A DNA stretch of 62,884 nucleotides. Origin: Synechococcales cyanobacterium GL140_1_metabinner_5_sub. GTDB lineage: Bacteria; Cyanobacteriota; Cyanobacteriia; Cyanobacteriales; Chamaesiphonaceae. A program made the position numbers and the translations under genes. Every line of letters begins with the position of its first letter. The first letter of the stretch is position 1. Below the pieces are notes generated by a model. That model was not told where the DNA came from. It ran no database searches and was given only the letters and a program-made list of their open reading frames with translations. Positions 47,501 through 54,842 of the stretch are shown here, in pieces. The stretch is from positions 1 to 62,884 of the forward strand of contig JANYHM010000014.1 in the NCBI GenBank assembly GCA_025359065.1, given 5' to 3'.

Positions 47501-48828
47501 CAGCCAGTGATATCCACTGCTGTGGTACCAGTATTAGTCAACTCGAACCAGTCAGCAGCATAGGGGCTATTGCCACTGCTCCAGGGCGAAGCTTCAGAAA
47601 CAATCAATGATGGTGCAGTTATTGCTGTTCCTACTGCCAGAGTAAATGCCTTGCTAGCATCAGGGGCGCTGCCCACTGTCGGATCATCTACATTCACGGT
47701 GGCACTGTAGCTAGCTTTGGTGGTCGCATTCAGAGCTGTACCGGCCTTTAGAAACAAAGCACCAGCCGTAATCTCAAAGAAGCCAGCATCTGCCCCTGAA
47801 ACAGTCAGATTGTTGGTGCCCCGGCCATCATCTGTGATGGCAATGTCTGCCACCTTGATCGGAGCTGCGGTGCTGGTGTTTTGGGCGATCGAAGTCAGGG
47901 CATTGTTCAGGGTTACGGCTGTGGGAGCCAAATTGGCACCGGTTGCTAGCGTAGGAGCATAAACCCACAGTTGCGGACGATTGATGTCGCCGCCACCATT
48001 CTCGCTGGTAACGTATATGTTGCCATCTCGATCCATGGTCACGCCTTCGTGCTGCTGATCTACGACAGAGATGGTATCGGTAGGATCCGCAGTGATGGTC
48101 AGGGTGCTCAAAACGTTGCCAGCGCGATCGATTTCGACTATCTTGCCTGATTCTTGACTGAGTACCAACAAGTTGCCAGCATCAGGTAGTCCATTCAAAG
48201 ACGGTAAATTCGATAGAGCATAAACATCAGCGAAGTCGAGCAGATTCAGATTGCCGGGGGTGAACAAGTTGGTGGAGTTCACGGTGGTAGCTGAACCATT
48301 GGTGGCGGTGCCAGTCGTAAAATTAATCCCAGTTTGAAAGATCCCTTCAGGGTCTTTTTCCTTAACCGCAATAAATCCACCGGTCTGGGGGTCGTAAGTG
48401 ATGCCTTCGAGTCCTATATTTCCAACTGTGTCACCCAGTTTGACCGTCTGTGCACCGCTGCGATCTAGGGTGGTGTTGGGAGTGTAGGTGAATAAATTGG
48501 CTTGCCGATCGCGCTCTTCTACAAAAACAAATTTGCCATTACCAACGTAAGTGAGTCCTTCTAAATCGTAAAAAGCTGTGCCTTGAGGACTACTTCCTTG
48601 AGCCAAGGTCATAGAGTTGATTAGCTGACCAGTTTTGGATACTTGAACGATCGAGGTGCTACCATCTCCAACAACAAACAGTGTATCTGTATCCCAATTA
48701 TAGGTTACCGCTGAAACTTCCTGCGCTAGCAAGCTATTGGCTGGTGCTGTGGTGCGCGTAGGTTCAGGTAAATCATACCGACCAACCCGAGTATAAGTAG
48801 ATAGATCAACTGAAGTGATATTTGCCAT
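41578..48828 (-). CDS. Giant secreted multi-domain phosphatase (SdiA-regulated/phytase-like + PhoD + nested PhoX/DUF839 + RTX)
   Basis: A 2416-residue type I secreted protein. Domains: an SdiA-regulated/phytase-esterase-like propeller (about 35-290, DLEGLTYVGNGKFVF); a cadherin-like domain (300-400); lamin-tail domain (405-560, DWFELTNTGTTAVDITGWK); VCBS-like domain (600-700); PhoD phosphatase with fibronectin-like head (703-797) and metallophosphatase (805-1230; LGDTIYE with D842, TLDNHE at 906-911, TDDHQNR at 1110-1116); the first half of a Calx-beta (1264-1314); a DUF839/PhoX domain (1320-1800; NRFCSADL with C1465, EEGGTTG, SRPEDGAW, DNLTIDKYGHVLLQED); the second Calx-beta half (1803-1878); RTX repeats in three similar modules (1882-2300); and a C-terminal secretion domain (2300-2416). 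No signal peptide. It likely frees phosphate from esters outside the cell; a Pho-box-like array lies upstream. Confidence 0.9.
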   Translation of the reverse strand: MANITSVDLSTYTRVGRYDLPEPTRTTAPANSLLAQEVSAVTYNWDTDTLFVVGDGSTSIVQVSKTGQLINSMTLAQGSSPQGTAFYDLEGLTYVGNGKFVFVEERDRQANLFTYTPNTTLDRSGAQTVKLGDTVGNIGLEGITYDPQTGGFIAVKEKDPEGIFQTGINFTTGTATNGSATTVNSTNLFTPGNLNLLDFADVYALSNLPSLNGLPDAGNLLVLSQESGKIVEIDRAGNVLSTLTITADPTDTISVVDQQHEGVTMDRDGNIYVTSENGGGDINRPQLWVYAPTLATGANLAPTAVTLNNALTSIAQNTSTAAPIKVADIAITDDGRGTNNLTVSGADAGFFEITAGALFLKAGTALNATTKASYSATVNVDDPTVGSAPDASKAFTLAVGTAITAPSLIVSEASPWSSGNSPYAADWFELTNTGTTAVDITGWKIDDNSHLFSSAVALRGITSIAAGKSAIFIENTLLTSTDAAINAGFASAWFGTNLPYDLQIGNYGGSGVGLSTGGDEVNIYNAAGTLITGIGFGTSTSGRTFDNGAGLTGSALPVPIVATLSTAGVNGGTLGAVLAGGITETGSPGRIKNNAIATITGASVTSVKEGTNVDGSGKLRAYGSLTVRDADLGENKFNTTVVGASTNLGTLTISDTGAYSYSADNSAVQSLTASQNRVDTFTVKSLDGSASKTIDITIAGVTAGFSGVAAGDATDTSAILWTRTVDAATKQGISNNLTLQLSTDATFATISNTFTTVSDPNRDFTTKVDATGLQTGTKYYYRFQSAPGELSGVGTFKTAPAATIAAPVRFAVSGDADGKWRPYASTVNFGTQNLDFFVFLGDTIYETASGTTAAGNISAATANATSNPGQALADYRRKYLENIQPVSTGLFPSLETLFTSQGNYTTLDNHELGNGQLINGGAPASLATATGNGAKAADGFDVNATGTFINQTVGFQTLEQAYLDYQPIREKIVVAPNDARSNGTTQLYNANQWGKNVIYINTDTRSYRDVRLKLADGSTDDTGARADAANRTLLGATQLAWLKQTLLDAQSNGTPWKFISVSDPIDQINALTPGSLDSGKSWIGGYRAERNELLKFIADNRINNVVFLATDDHQNRINEITYTDNGVVKVLPNAFSVVDGPIGAGGPDAVTDHSFSNLKSLADTLATSEIANGVNPIGLDPKFLGLKNVVREGDPNADTLRQPIDFYSPDTFNFTTFDVSEDGKTLNVNVQGVNSYAANTFPQPSATNPVRSILSFSVDAAKPTYDFSAATFSTTETSNAGFSSNATVRVTRSGDLNVASSVQLNLAGGTATGGAAAPLPGISIGPSNVKSAGDTSATATPYVIPTSSTSGVSTKSILSVGNTVPLTGNSTNSYSVVGIPDGLGAFDNGNGTFTLLMGQEIGSTSGIARAHGGKGAFISSYIINKSDLSVVSGSDLIQQVYGWDAASQASSNTTTATPISFNRFCSADLPAVSAFYNSLTGKGTQERIFLTGEEGGTTGYALATVATGASKGNAYVLGKFNPSTNGSGLNAVGGWENLLANPLTQDKTVVIGNNDGGTGVLSQALAVYVGTKQNTGTEADKAGLTNGVTKFVNVTGNPVEITTANAATRATGITDGTRFTLNATASTAFSRPEDGAWNPSNSNEYFFVTTDRIDQVADGVGTQIGRSRLWRLTFDDITNPDAGGKVDLLLDGTEGQNMFDNLTIDKYGHVLLQEDTGNAIHNAKIWEYDIATDSVKIIAKHDPARFGDVINGVQTAATAPFTVDEESSGIIDVQEILGAGWYLFDTQAHYNISGELVEGGQIQALFNPSTYNSANIDYNNKSINVSFAPGEAFKDVVIPIAGDTTPETSETVNLSLSNPSTGAVVGAIQPTAVLTINNFNTDGNDSFNGTAKDDTINGGIGNDTINAGAGDDRINGNAGDDLLIGGDGNNVLDGGTGNDSLFGGTGNDKLIGGDGDDTLDAAGGGIDTLVGGLGNDVYGIYHSADVIIENAGGGNNDGVWTAVNYTLSENVENMYLVGSVNGTGNNGTNYIVGYGAGNNIINGLGGDDVLIGGDGNDFLDGGTGNDYLNGGTGDDRLIGGDGDDTLDAVGGGIDTLIGGLGNDVYGIYDSADIIVENSGGGDNDTVWTAVSYTLSENVENMYLVGSINGTGNNGNNSIIGYGAGDNIISGLGGDDTLNGGAGNDTIYSGDGNDIVDGGDGNDVLDATGDGFDTLSGGAGDDIYVVYNSFDVVIENAGEGNDTVRTAVNYTLADNIENMTLLGSTNGSGNAGNNLIIGDGVGNNAINGLGGNDTLTGGAGSDAFQFGGAALSAGIAAQLGVDSITDFVKGQDKLFLSNTTFSLLPGLGGSIKASDLATVANDTLVDVSTAKIVYSAGSGNLYFNNNGSSTGFGTNGGQFAILATKPTVLNVSDISIF

Positions 48829-48977
48829 TAGAATTAAGTGTAGTCCTTAACGAAAATTTAATAAAAGCTCTGTTTCAGTTCAGGCGGAAACTTGATCGCC
48901 AAATGTAAGTGTGGAAGAGAATTCTACAAAACAGTCAATAGAAATACTTACGCACCATGACAGACGATACAGATATA

Positions 48978-49018
48978 AAGTTAAGTGTCAATTAATCTAA
49001 AATTAAATTTGAGTTAAT
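48978..49018 (-). promoter_or_regulatory. Pho-box-like array, four 11-bp phased repeats
   Basis: Four 8-mers with TTAA in the middle lie exactly 11 bases apart: on the minus strand ATTAACTC, TTTAATTT, ATTAATTG and CTTAACTT, at 49011, 49000, 48989 and 48978. This follows the cyanobacterial Pho-box plan (8-bp repeats PyTTAAPyPyT separated by 3 bases) bound by the PhoB-type regulator. It is 150 bases upstream of the phosphatase start, with TATATCTGTATC, a possible -10 region, directly after it. The remaining 427-base intergenic region shows no other feature I can support. Confidence 0.7.
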
Positions 49019-49255
49019 TCCATCGCTACACATTGAATCTGCCTTGACATATATTTTTGTGTCTTTTCTCTGAAGGCCAGCTATACCATTTGAATATCGC
49101 ATCTGATCATTTCGAGGGGATGGAGTTTTACTGCAACAGCAGGGTGATAGATATTTTTGCTATGGTTTGTTTGACAATCCAGCAATTCCAAATTCAAATT
49201 TTGACAAGGCGGTAGGGTAAGCAGGAGAATAGGGAAACTTCAAAAAGGAAGAATT

Positions 49256-49882
49256 ATGGAGCCGATGAAGTTGAGTTTTAGAGCTTTGATGGCTTACCTG
49301 AACCGGGCTATAGTACAGATGCCAAATCCTCGAAGAACTAGCAATGCCACTAAGTACAACTTGGCTGATGCCATTTCGGCAGCTTTTTCGATGTTCTTCA
49401 TGCGAAGCGAATCTTTTTTAGAGCATCAAAGACAAATGGAGAGTCATCAGGGGAAAAGTAATGCCCAGTCTTTGTTTGGCATGATTAAAGTCCCAACCAT
49501 ACCGCAAATTCGTAATATTCTGGACGGAGTTTCTGCCAAGCTATTATCAGAAGTGTTTAATTGTATGTATCAATCTTTGAGACGGGATGAACAATTAAAA
49601 CCATTTAAATACTTAGACGGATTATGCTGTTCAAATCATACCCATAAAAACGGCACTGTGACCTACTTTCACAGTGCAATTCTACCAGTTATCGTTGCCC
49701 CTGGACAATATTCAAGGTGTAACGAGAGAGCAAAAGCTCAATTAATCCAAGAAGTAACCGATTCCCTGGTGCGGATTCTTGGCAAAAATCCAGAACATAC
49801 CCACGTCGTCATCCAAAAAATTGCTGAAGAAAATTGGGATTTTGCTGGAATGCTGACAGATGACTGGAAGAAACAACAGTGA
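49256..49882 (+). pseudogene. Transposase N-terminus fused in frame to a tautomerase C-terminus
   Basis: A continuous 208-codon frame made of two unrelated pieces. Residues 1-150 match the N-terminal part of an IS4/ISNCY-like DDE transposase (FSMFFMRSESFLEHQRQM, VPTIPQIRNILD, then THKNGTVTYFHSAILPVIVAPG), with a short internal deletion after KYLDG. Residues 151-208 (QYSRCNERAKAQLIQEVTDS, LVRILGKNPEHTHVVIQKIA, WDFAGMLTDDWKKQQ) are the body of a 4-oxalocrotonate-tautomerase-family protein that has lost its first strand and the catalytic Pro1. The junction is near base 49706. A good ribosome site (AGGAAG) precedes the ATG. The stop overlaps the AAG glycosylase start (GTGA), so the old tautomerase was probably coupled to that gene. 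Confidence 0.75.
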
Positions 49883-50484
49883 TTAGAGTTATCGATAGTG
49901 AATGGTTTAATCGAGCCGCCATCAATGTTGCTCCCGATTTAATTGGTTGCACGTTAGTACGACAACTTCCTGATGGTCAACAGTTGCGAGGACTCATTGT
50001 TGAAACCGAGGCATACCAAACAGGAGATCCAGCTTGTCATGCCTATCGGAAACAGACCAAGCGCAATCAGATTATGTTTGGCGCATCTGGATATGTATAT
50101 GTGTATTTGATTTATGGCATGTATCACTGCGTAAATGTAGTGACCGATCGAGATGGTGAAGCCAGTGCAGTATTGATCCGGGCGCTGGAGCTAAAGACTG
50201 AAACTTTGAATATGATTGAAATTTCACCTAAAGAAAAAACATTCCGGGTTGCCGCTGGCCCTGGGAAGCTTTGTCGAGCCATGCAAATAGATCTAAGCCT
50301 TTACGGAACCAAGCTAGAGCAAGGGCAATCTCTATGGATAGAGCAGCGATCGACTGATTTCCAAGCAATGTTAGATGTCGATTATCTTAAGTTAATCCAA
50401 ACTACTCGTATCGGTTTGACACAAGGGGTCGAACTACCTTGGCGTTGGTATCTAAAAGATTGCCAAGCAGTTTCCAAGTGGTAA
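49879..50484 (+). CDS. mpg: DNA-3-methyladenine glycosylase (AAG family)
   Basis: A 201-residue base-excision repair enzyme that removes alkylated and deaminated purines. Conserved parts are LIGCTLVR, the catalytic GLIVETEAYQTGDPACHAY (Glu of ETEAY), MFGASGYVYVYLIYGMYHCVNVVT with the intercalating Tyr segment, AVLIRALE and AAGPGKLCRAM. The start is the GTG that overlaps the TGA of the upstream chimera, with no other start in reach giving the conserved N-terminus. Translation is therefore coupled to the chimeric frame, which now acts as its leader. Confidence 0.93.
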   Translation: MIRVIDSEWFNRAAINVAPDLIGCTLVRQLPDGQQLRGLIVETEAYQTGDPACHAYRKQTKRNQIMFGASGYVYVYLIYGMYHCVNVVTDRDGEASAVLIRALELKTETLNMIEISPKEKTFRVAAGPGKLCRAMQIDLSLYGTKLEQGQSLWIEQRSTDFQAMLDVDYLKLIQTTRIGLTQGVELPWRWYLKDCQAVSKW

Positions 50485-50645
50485 AATTAACGGTTTAATT
50501 GGATTACAGAAAAATCAACATCACACTTATTCAGATTCTCATAAGTAGGCACAAGCAATTAAATGTAAAATGAGACGACCTGAAAGCCTTACTAAGACTG
50601 AAGTTATCTGAAGTTTAATTAGCTCCACCTACTTAGTAGACCTCT

Positions 50646-50783
50646 TTAATAGTCACTATCAGCAACACATAAACCTTTGCACTTAATGCCATTATTGGCA
50701 GTTCGGTGACAATGGAGACAAAGTATCGGTTCACTATCCTGCTGGATTGGAGCTTCTGGCAAAGATTGTGGCGTAGTTGACAT
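50646..50783 (-). CDS. Small four-cysteine protein (45 aa)
   Basis: A 45-codon frame that begins MSTTPQSLPEAPIQQDSEPI and continues LCLHCHRTANNGIKCKGLCVADSDY. Four cysteines (C22, C25, C35, C39) in CxxC...CxxxC spacing suggest a zinc-ribbon-like knuckle or a redox site. The N-terminus is flexible and polar. I recall similar short cyanobacterial proteins ending in CVAD(S/N)xY, but no function. It is 242 bases beyond the end of the RRM gene on the same strand, and the only gene I see in the 540-base gap between mpg and that gene. Confidence 0.65.
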   Translation of the reverse strand: MSTTPQSLPEAPIQQDSEPILCLHCHRTANNGIKCKGLCVADSDY

Positions 50784-51026
50784 AACGTTATTTAACCTAG
50801 ATGACTTTAAGCATTATGCTCAGCAGTGGGTAGATACTTGAGTGGTCTGATTGTGGTGCGAAAGGCAATTTCGGAATAGTTGGCTCCAAATGAAAAAGCC
50901 CAAGTATAAATACTTGAACTTAATCAGACAAACAAACTAAAAAAATGCTTCTTCTAGATATATAAGTCAATAAAATGCTTTTGAACAGGTTTTTGCTCTG
51001 AAGTAACTTAAAAGCAAAAAACGCTC

Positions 51027-51335
51027 TTAGTAGTTACGGTTGTAACCACCACCACCACCGCCACGGCGATCACCGCCGCCGCCGCCCCTGTCTTCACGAG
51101 GCTTAGCTTTGTTGACCTTAAGGTCACGACCCATCCATTCTGCTCCATCTAAAGCAGTAATAGCAGCGTCTTCCTCAGCATCAGTGCTCATTTCCACAAA
51201 GCCAAAACCGCGCATCCGACCAGTTTCCCGGTCAGTGGGCAGTTGTACGCGCTTAACAGTGCCGTATTCAGCGAATACTGCGCTGAGGTCATCGTCCTTG
51301 ACCTCATAGGATAGATTGCCTACATAGATTGACAT
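51027..51335 (-). CDS. rbp: RRM-type RNA-binding protein with glycine-rich tail
   Basis: A 102-residue single-RRM protein of the cyanobacterial Rbp family. RNP2 is IYVGNL (3-8) and RNP1 RGFGFVEM (42-49), both intact, followed by a Gly/Arg-rich tail (REDRGGGGGDRRGGGGGG). These proteins are usually cold-induced and bind U-rich RNA. The ribosome site is TTTGGAGA. The 415-base region between this gene and the tRNA (51336-51750) holds no other gene I can support and probably contains a long 5' leader for this mRNA. Confidence 0.93.
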   Translation of the reverse strand: MSIYVGNLSYEVKDDDLSAVFAEYGTVKRVQLPTDRETGRMRGFGFVEMSTDAEEDAAITALDGAEWMGRDLKVNKAKPREDRGGGGGDRRGGGGGGYNRNY

Positions 51336-51750
51336 ATATTTTCTCCAAAATCAGAATGGTGTATAGAGTGGGATTTCGGAGAGAAGGCTGCCAATGCAGA
51401 ACGTAAAAAACTCGTCGATACTAGAAACAAACAATTTAACCGATACATACTCTTAACTCAGAAATTATAGCACCCTACTTCTCCATTTGTCCTGCATCAT
51501 CAGATACAAAGATTTTCTAGACATAAAATTGAGTATTTATTCCTATAATCTCTAGAGGGGCATTCTGTCTGTTGTTGAATGGCTCTAATCTATGGCCAAC
51601 AATAGATACAGCAGTTAAAGCCTCTTGATTGACAGCGCTATTACGGAATTTTTGAAATGTAAAGTTTAGTGAAATCGATCGATGCCACAATCAAATTTGC
51701 CAGCAATGACTTGGCGAAAGGTCGATACTTTGCTACCATTGTCATTCGGC

Positions 51751-51822
<72 letters not shown>

Positions 51823-51828
51823 TATTTA

Positions 51829-51860
51829 AAAAGCCCCTCAGAAGTATGAGGGGCTTTGCT
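51829..51860 (+). terminator. Terminator after tRNA-Lys
   Basis: AAAGCCCCTCA pairs with TGAGGGGCTTT around a 6-base loop. T residues after it on the plus strand and A/T on the other make it usable for the tRNA and for the convergent COP23 gene. Confidence 0.8.
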
Positions 51861-51896
51861 TTTGGCAAATATTCCTGGGATCAACTTAGCTAAAAG

Positions 51897-52709
51897 TTAA
51901 CGGAAGTTATCGGGATTCAGGCGATATTGCGTCGGTACAGGGACTGGGTTACCAATTTGGTTGCCGGTGCCACCATCTTGAACTGACAAGAACGGACGGA
52001 GATCTAAACCGCTGCGACCAGGCTTGTAATTAGTGTTGCCACCGCCGAACAAACCACCAAGGGAATCACCGCCAGCACCAGCAAAAGTATTGACTCCAGC
52101 AGTTTGTTGGCCACTGTCAGCCAAGGTCAAGTTACGGAATACCCGGTCTCTGATGATGATCGGATCTTGTTGAGAAGGCACAGTAAAAACAATCCGGCAA
52201 GATTGATCTTTTTCGGTGGTGACACAGACCACGTTGTGCTGATTTTGGATACCAGTGCGCAGTTCTTGCAGCCCATCAGAACGATAAGACTCTAGCCTTC
52301 TGGCAATTTCACCGCAACGACGTTGAGAATTCCAAGTAGAACCCATATCACCAGGGACTGCCCAAGGATAAGCCTCGTTTTGGCGAGATTGAGGACGATA
52401 TATGACCGTTAGCTGGCCACTAACATTTTCACAGGCAAAGCGGACTGCGTCGTTAGTCACCACAGTAGTTTGACCATTTGTTTGGGTGTTGCTACCTTGA
52501 GTTTTGGTTTGAGTTCTGGTATTGGAGTTCCCATCACCAGTCACCATGGTTCTTTGAGAATTGGTTTGAGGTGCCCCAGGGCGGCTTGTTTGGGTTGTTT
52601 GGGTGCCGTTGGCGCGATTATCTCTTTCTATTCTAGATTCTCCCCAGGCAGCATTGGCACTCAAAACTAGCACTAGAGACAAGCTGAGTAAAGTTAGCGA
52701 ATTATTCAT
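51897..52709 (-). CDS. COP23 domain exported protein
   Basis: A 270-residue protein starting at ATG 52709 so that it begins with a signal peptide (NSLTLLSLSLVLVLSANAAWG). A Thr/Gln/Asn-rich linker (about 30-85) precedes the COP23 domain: RFACENVSGQLTVIYRP, YPWAVPGDMGSTWNSQRRCGEIARRLESY, HNVVCVTTEKDQSCRIVFTVP, with four cysteines likely in disulfides. COP23 was named as a circadian-oscillating membrane protein in cyanobacteria; its role is unknown. The end is rich in Gly and Asn. Confidence 0.88.
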   Translation of the reverse strand: MNNSLTLLSLSLVLVLSANAAWGESRIERDNRANGTQTTQTSRPGAPQTNSQRTMVTGDGNSNTRTQTKTQGSNTQTNGQTTVVTNDAVRFACENVSGQLTVIYRPQSRQNEAYPWAVPGDMGSTWNSQRRCGEIARRLESYRSDGLQELRTGIQNQHNVVCVTTEKDQSCRIVFTVPSQQDPIIIRDRVFRNLTLADSGQQTAGVNTFAGAGGDSLGGLFGGGNTNYKPGRSGLDLRPFLSVQDGGTGNQIGNPVPVPTQYRLNPDNFR

Positions 52710-52953
52710 ACAACGAAAGCCCCGATGGAATAGATAAGTGGAATTAATCAATATAATAAGCTGTGATTATATGCAAGGGAAAAATTGACTTTGCATCATA
52801 TTCTGAATGACTAGATTTCTTAAAAAAAGTTTCTGAAAAATATGCTGATTCAGGCTCTGGTCGATCGAATGGCTTAACAAAGCTTTATAGTCTGTCTTAT
52901 TTGACGTATACTACGGAAAAATAATATTTTTAATTTTGAGGAGACGATTCAGG

Positions 52954-53847
52954 ATGTCGGAGGCCACACAGCGGCTAACTATACCCAAAGAATTTGTGGG
53001 GCCACCAGATAGCTTAAATACCAACGTGTTCATGTTTTTTGGCGCGCTAGCGTTAGTATTTCTCTCTACTATTGGTTATTGGCAGTTCGATCTACCGGGC
53101 TGGATTTGCTTTTTATTGAACGTTTTGGCGCTGCATATGGCTGGTACCGTGATTCACGATGCTTCTCATAATGCTGCTCACCCAGACAAGATCATGAACT
53201 CAGTGATGGGGCACGGCAGTGCTCTAATGTTAGGTTTTGCGTTCCCAGTATTTACTCGGGTACATATTCAACATCATGCCAACGTCAACGATCCAGAAAA
53301 TGACCCAGATCACTTTGTTTCGACGGGTGGTCCGCTGTGGATGATCGCGGCGAGATTTTTCTACCATGAGATCTACTTTTTTCAGCGTCGGCTCTGGAAA
53401 AATAATGAATTGATAGAATGGTTCCTTAGCCGGATGTTTGTGGCTGTAATTATTTTATTGGCTATTCAGTACGGTTTCATTGGCTACATTTTGAATTACT
53501 GGTTCTCTCCAGCTTTGGTAGTAGGAATCGCTCTCGGTCTGTTTTTTGACTATTTGCCTCATCGGCCTTTTGAAGAGCGCAGTCGCTGGAAAAATGCCCG
53601 GGTGTATCCTAGCCCGATCATTAACATTTTAATTTTTGGTCAGAATTATCATTTAGTTCACCACCTCTGGCCTTCGATTCCTTGGTACAAATACCAAACG
53701 GCTTACCGCTACATGCAGCCGCTGTTGGATGAAAAAGGCTGTCATCAGTCCCTAGGCTTATTACAGGGCAAAGACATGCTGAACTTTATCTATGATTTAT
53801 TTCTAGGCATTCGTTTTCACGGTCATAAAAAAACGCCTGAAAGTTGA
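52954..53847 (+). CDS. crtR: Beta-carotene hydroxylase
   Basis: A 297-residue membrane-bound di-iron hydroxylase of the fatty-acid-desaturase superfamily that makes zeaxanthin and related xanthophylls from beta-carotene. The histidine boxes are HDASHNAAH, HIQHHANVND and HLVHHLWPSIPW, and the CrtR-specific segment DPENDPDHFVSTGGPLW is present. Several hydrophobic helices lie between the boxes. Start at ATG 52954 follows GAGGAGA at good distance. A terminator follows. It is monocistronic. Confidence 0.93.
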   Translation: MSEATQRLTIPKEFVGPPDSLNTNVFMFFGALALVFLSTIGYWQFDLPGWICFLLNVLALHMAGTVIHDASHNAAHPDKIMNSVMGHGSALMLGFAFPVFTRVHIQHHANVNDPENDPDHFVSTGGPLWMIAARFFYHEIYFFQRRLWKNNELIEWFLSRMFVAVIILLAIQYGFIGYILNYWFSPALVVGIALGLFFDYLPHRPFEERSRWKNARVYPSPIINILIFGQNYHLVHHLWPSIPWYKYQTAYRYMQPLLDEKGCHQSLGLLQGKDMLNFIYDLFLGIRFHGHKKTPES

Positions 53848-53864
53848 AATATCTAGTTCTGATG

Positions 53865-53896
53865 AAAAAAGGGAAGCAGTTGCTTCCCTTTTTTTG
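53865..53896. terminator. Bidirectional terminator
   Basis: A6-GGGAAGCA pairs with TGCTTCCC-T6 around a 2-base loop, between the convergent crtR and LivF-type genes. Confidence 0.88.
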
Positions 53897-53914
53897 TTTA
53901 GTGACCGCTTTTTT

Positions 53915-54640
53915 TTAATGACCACCAACGCCCAAATATAGTTCGCCAATCTTGGGATCATTAAGCAGCGCTTCACCTGTACCCTCGTATTTATCTTTGC
54001 CAGTATCTAAGACATAACCCCGATCGGCGATCGCCAGCGCCTTTTTGGCATTCTGCTCCACCAGCACGATCGAAGTCCCATTGCTATTAATGGCCTTAAT
54101 CTGCTCAAACACATTGCTGACCAACAGAGGCGACAGTGCCGCCGAAGGTTCATCTAGTAACATCATCGCCGGTTCTAACATTAGCGCCTTGCCCATGGCC
54201 AACATTTGGCGCTCACCACCCGAAAGGGTTCCTGCTGACTGCTTGCGCCGCTCAGCTAAGCGAGGAAACATAGTAAAAATCTGCTGTTTTAAAGGCTTGA
54301 GATCGACTTTGCGGGTAAAAGCCCCCATCTCTAAATTTTCTTCTACCGACAAAGATTTAAACACATTAGAAATCTGTGGCACGTAGCAAAGACCTCGCCC
54401 CACAATTTTATCTGGGGATAGACCATTAATACTTTGATCGTTGAAGGTAATCGAGCCAGTATGAGGAGTCAGCAAGCCACAGATAATCTTGGCTAGCGTA
54501 GATTTACCCGCTCCATTGGGGCCAATAACCACCACCAACTCACCGCGATCGACCCGGAAATTAATGCCCTGCAAAATATCTACGTCTTTGATATAGCCCG
54601 CATGGACATTTTTAACTTCGAGAATGGGCGATTTGGTCAT
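53915..54640 (-). CDS. Branched-chain/neutral amino acid ABC transporter ATPase (LivF/NatE-like)
   Basis: A 241-residue ATPase of the LivF type. It has Walker A GPNGAGKSTLAK, Q-loop YVPQISNVFKSLSVEENL, signature TLSGGERQMLAMGKALM, Walker B MMLLDEPSAALSP and the switch VEQNAKKAL. The N-box (VKNVHAGYIKDVDILQGI) is typical of LivF. In cyanobacteria this class belongs to the N-I neutral amino acid permease as NatE. The permease and binding-protein genes are not adjacent, as is usual in cyanobacteria. Confidence 0.9.
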   Translation of the reverse strand: MTKSPILEVKNVHAGYIKDVDILQGINFRVDRGELVVVIGPNGAGKSTLAKIICGLLTPHTGSITFNDQSINGLSPDKIVGRGLCYVPQISNVFKSLSVEENLEMGAFTRKVDLKPLKQQIFTMFPRLAERRKQSAGTLSGGERQMLAMGKALMLEPAMMLLDEPSAALSPLLVSNVFEQIKAINSNGTSIVLVEQNAKKALAIADRGYVLDTGKDKYEGTGEALLNDPKIGELYLGVGGH

Positions 54641-54842
54641 TGGAGGGGAACGGACTGCGACCTTCCTATAATATGCTAGCGGTGGTACAGAGACAATCTT
54701 CGTGTTTTATTAATGCCGTGAGTGCTCGAAACTAAGGGCAAGATGCTAGAAGATTGGCATTAGAATCTGCTGGGAAAAATATTTTTGTAGCTTGCTGTTG
54801 CAATAATCAATGGGACACCTCGGTTAGAGATGCCCCGATCGA

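Noticed and set aside
42905-47962. Several plus-strand frames of 75-190 codons inside the giant phosphatase
   Set aside because: They are antisense shadows of the RTX and repeat-rich coding sequence, rich in Pro/Ser/Val from reversed Gly/Asp codons.
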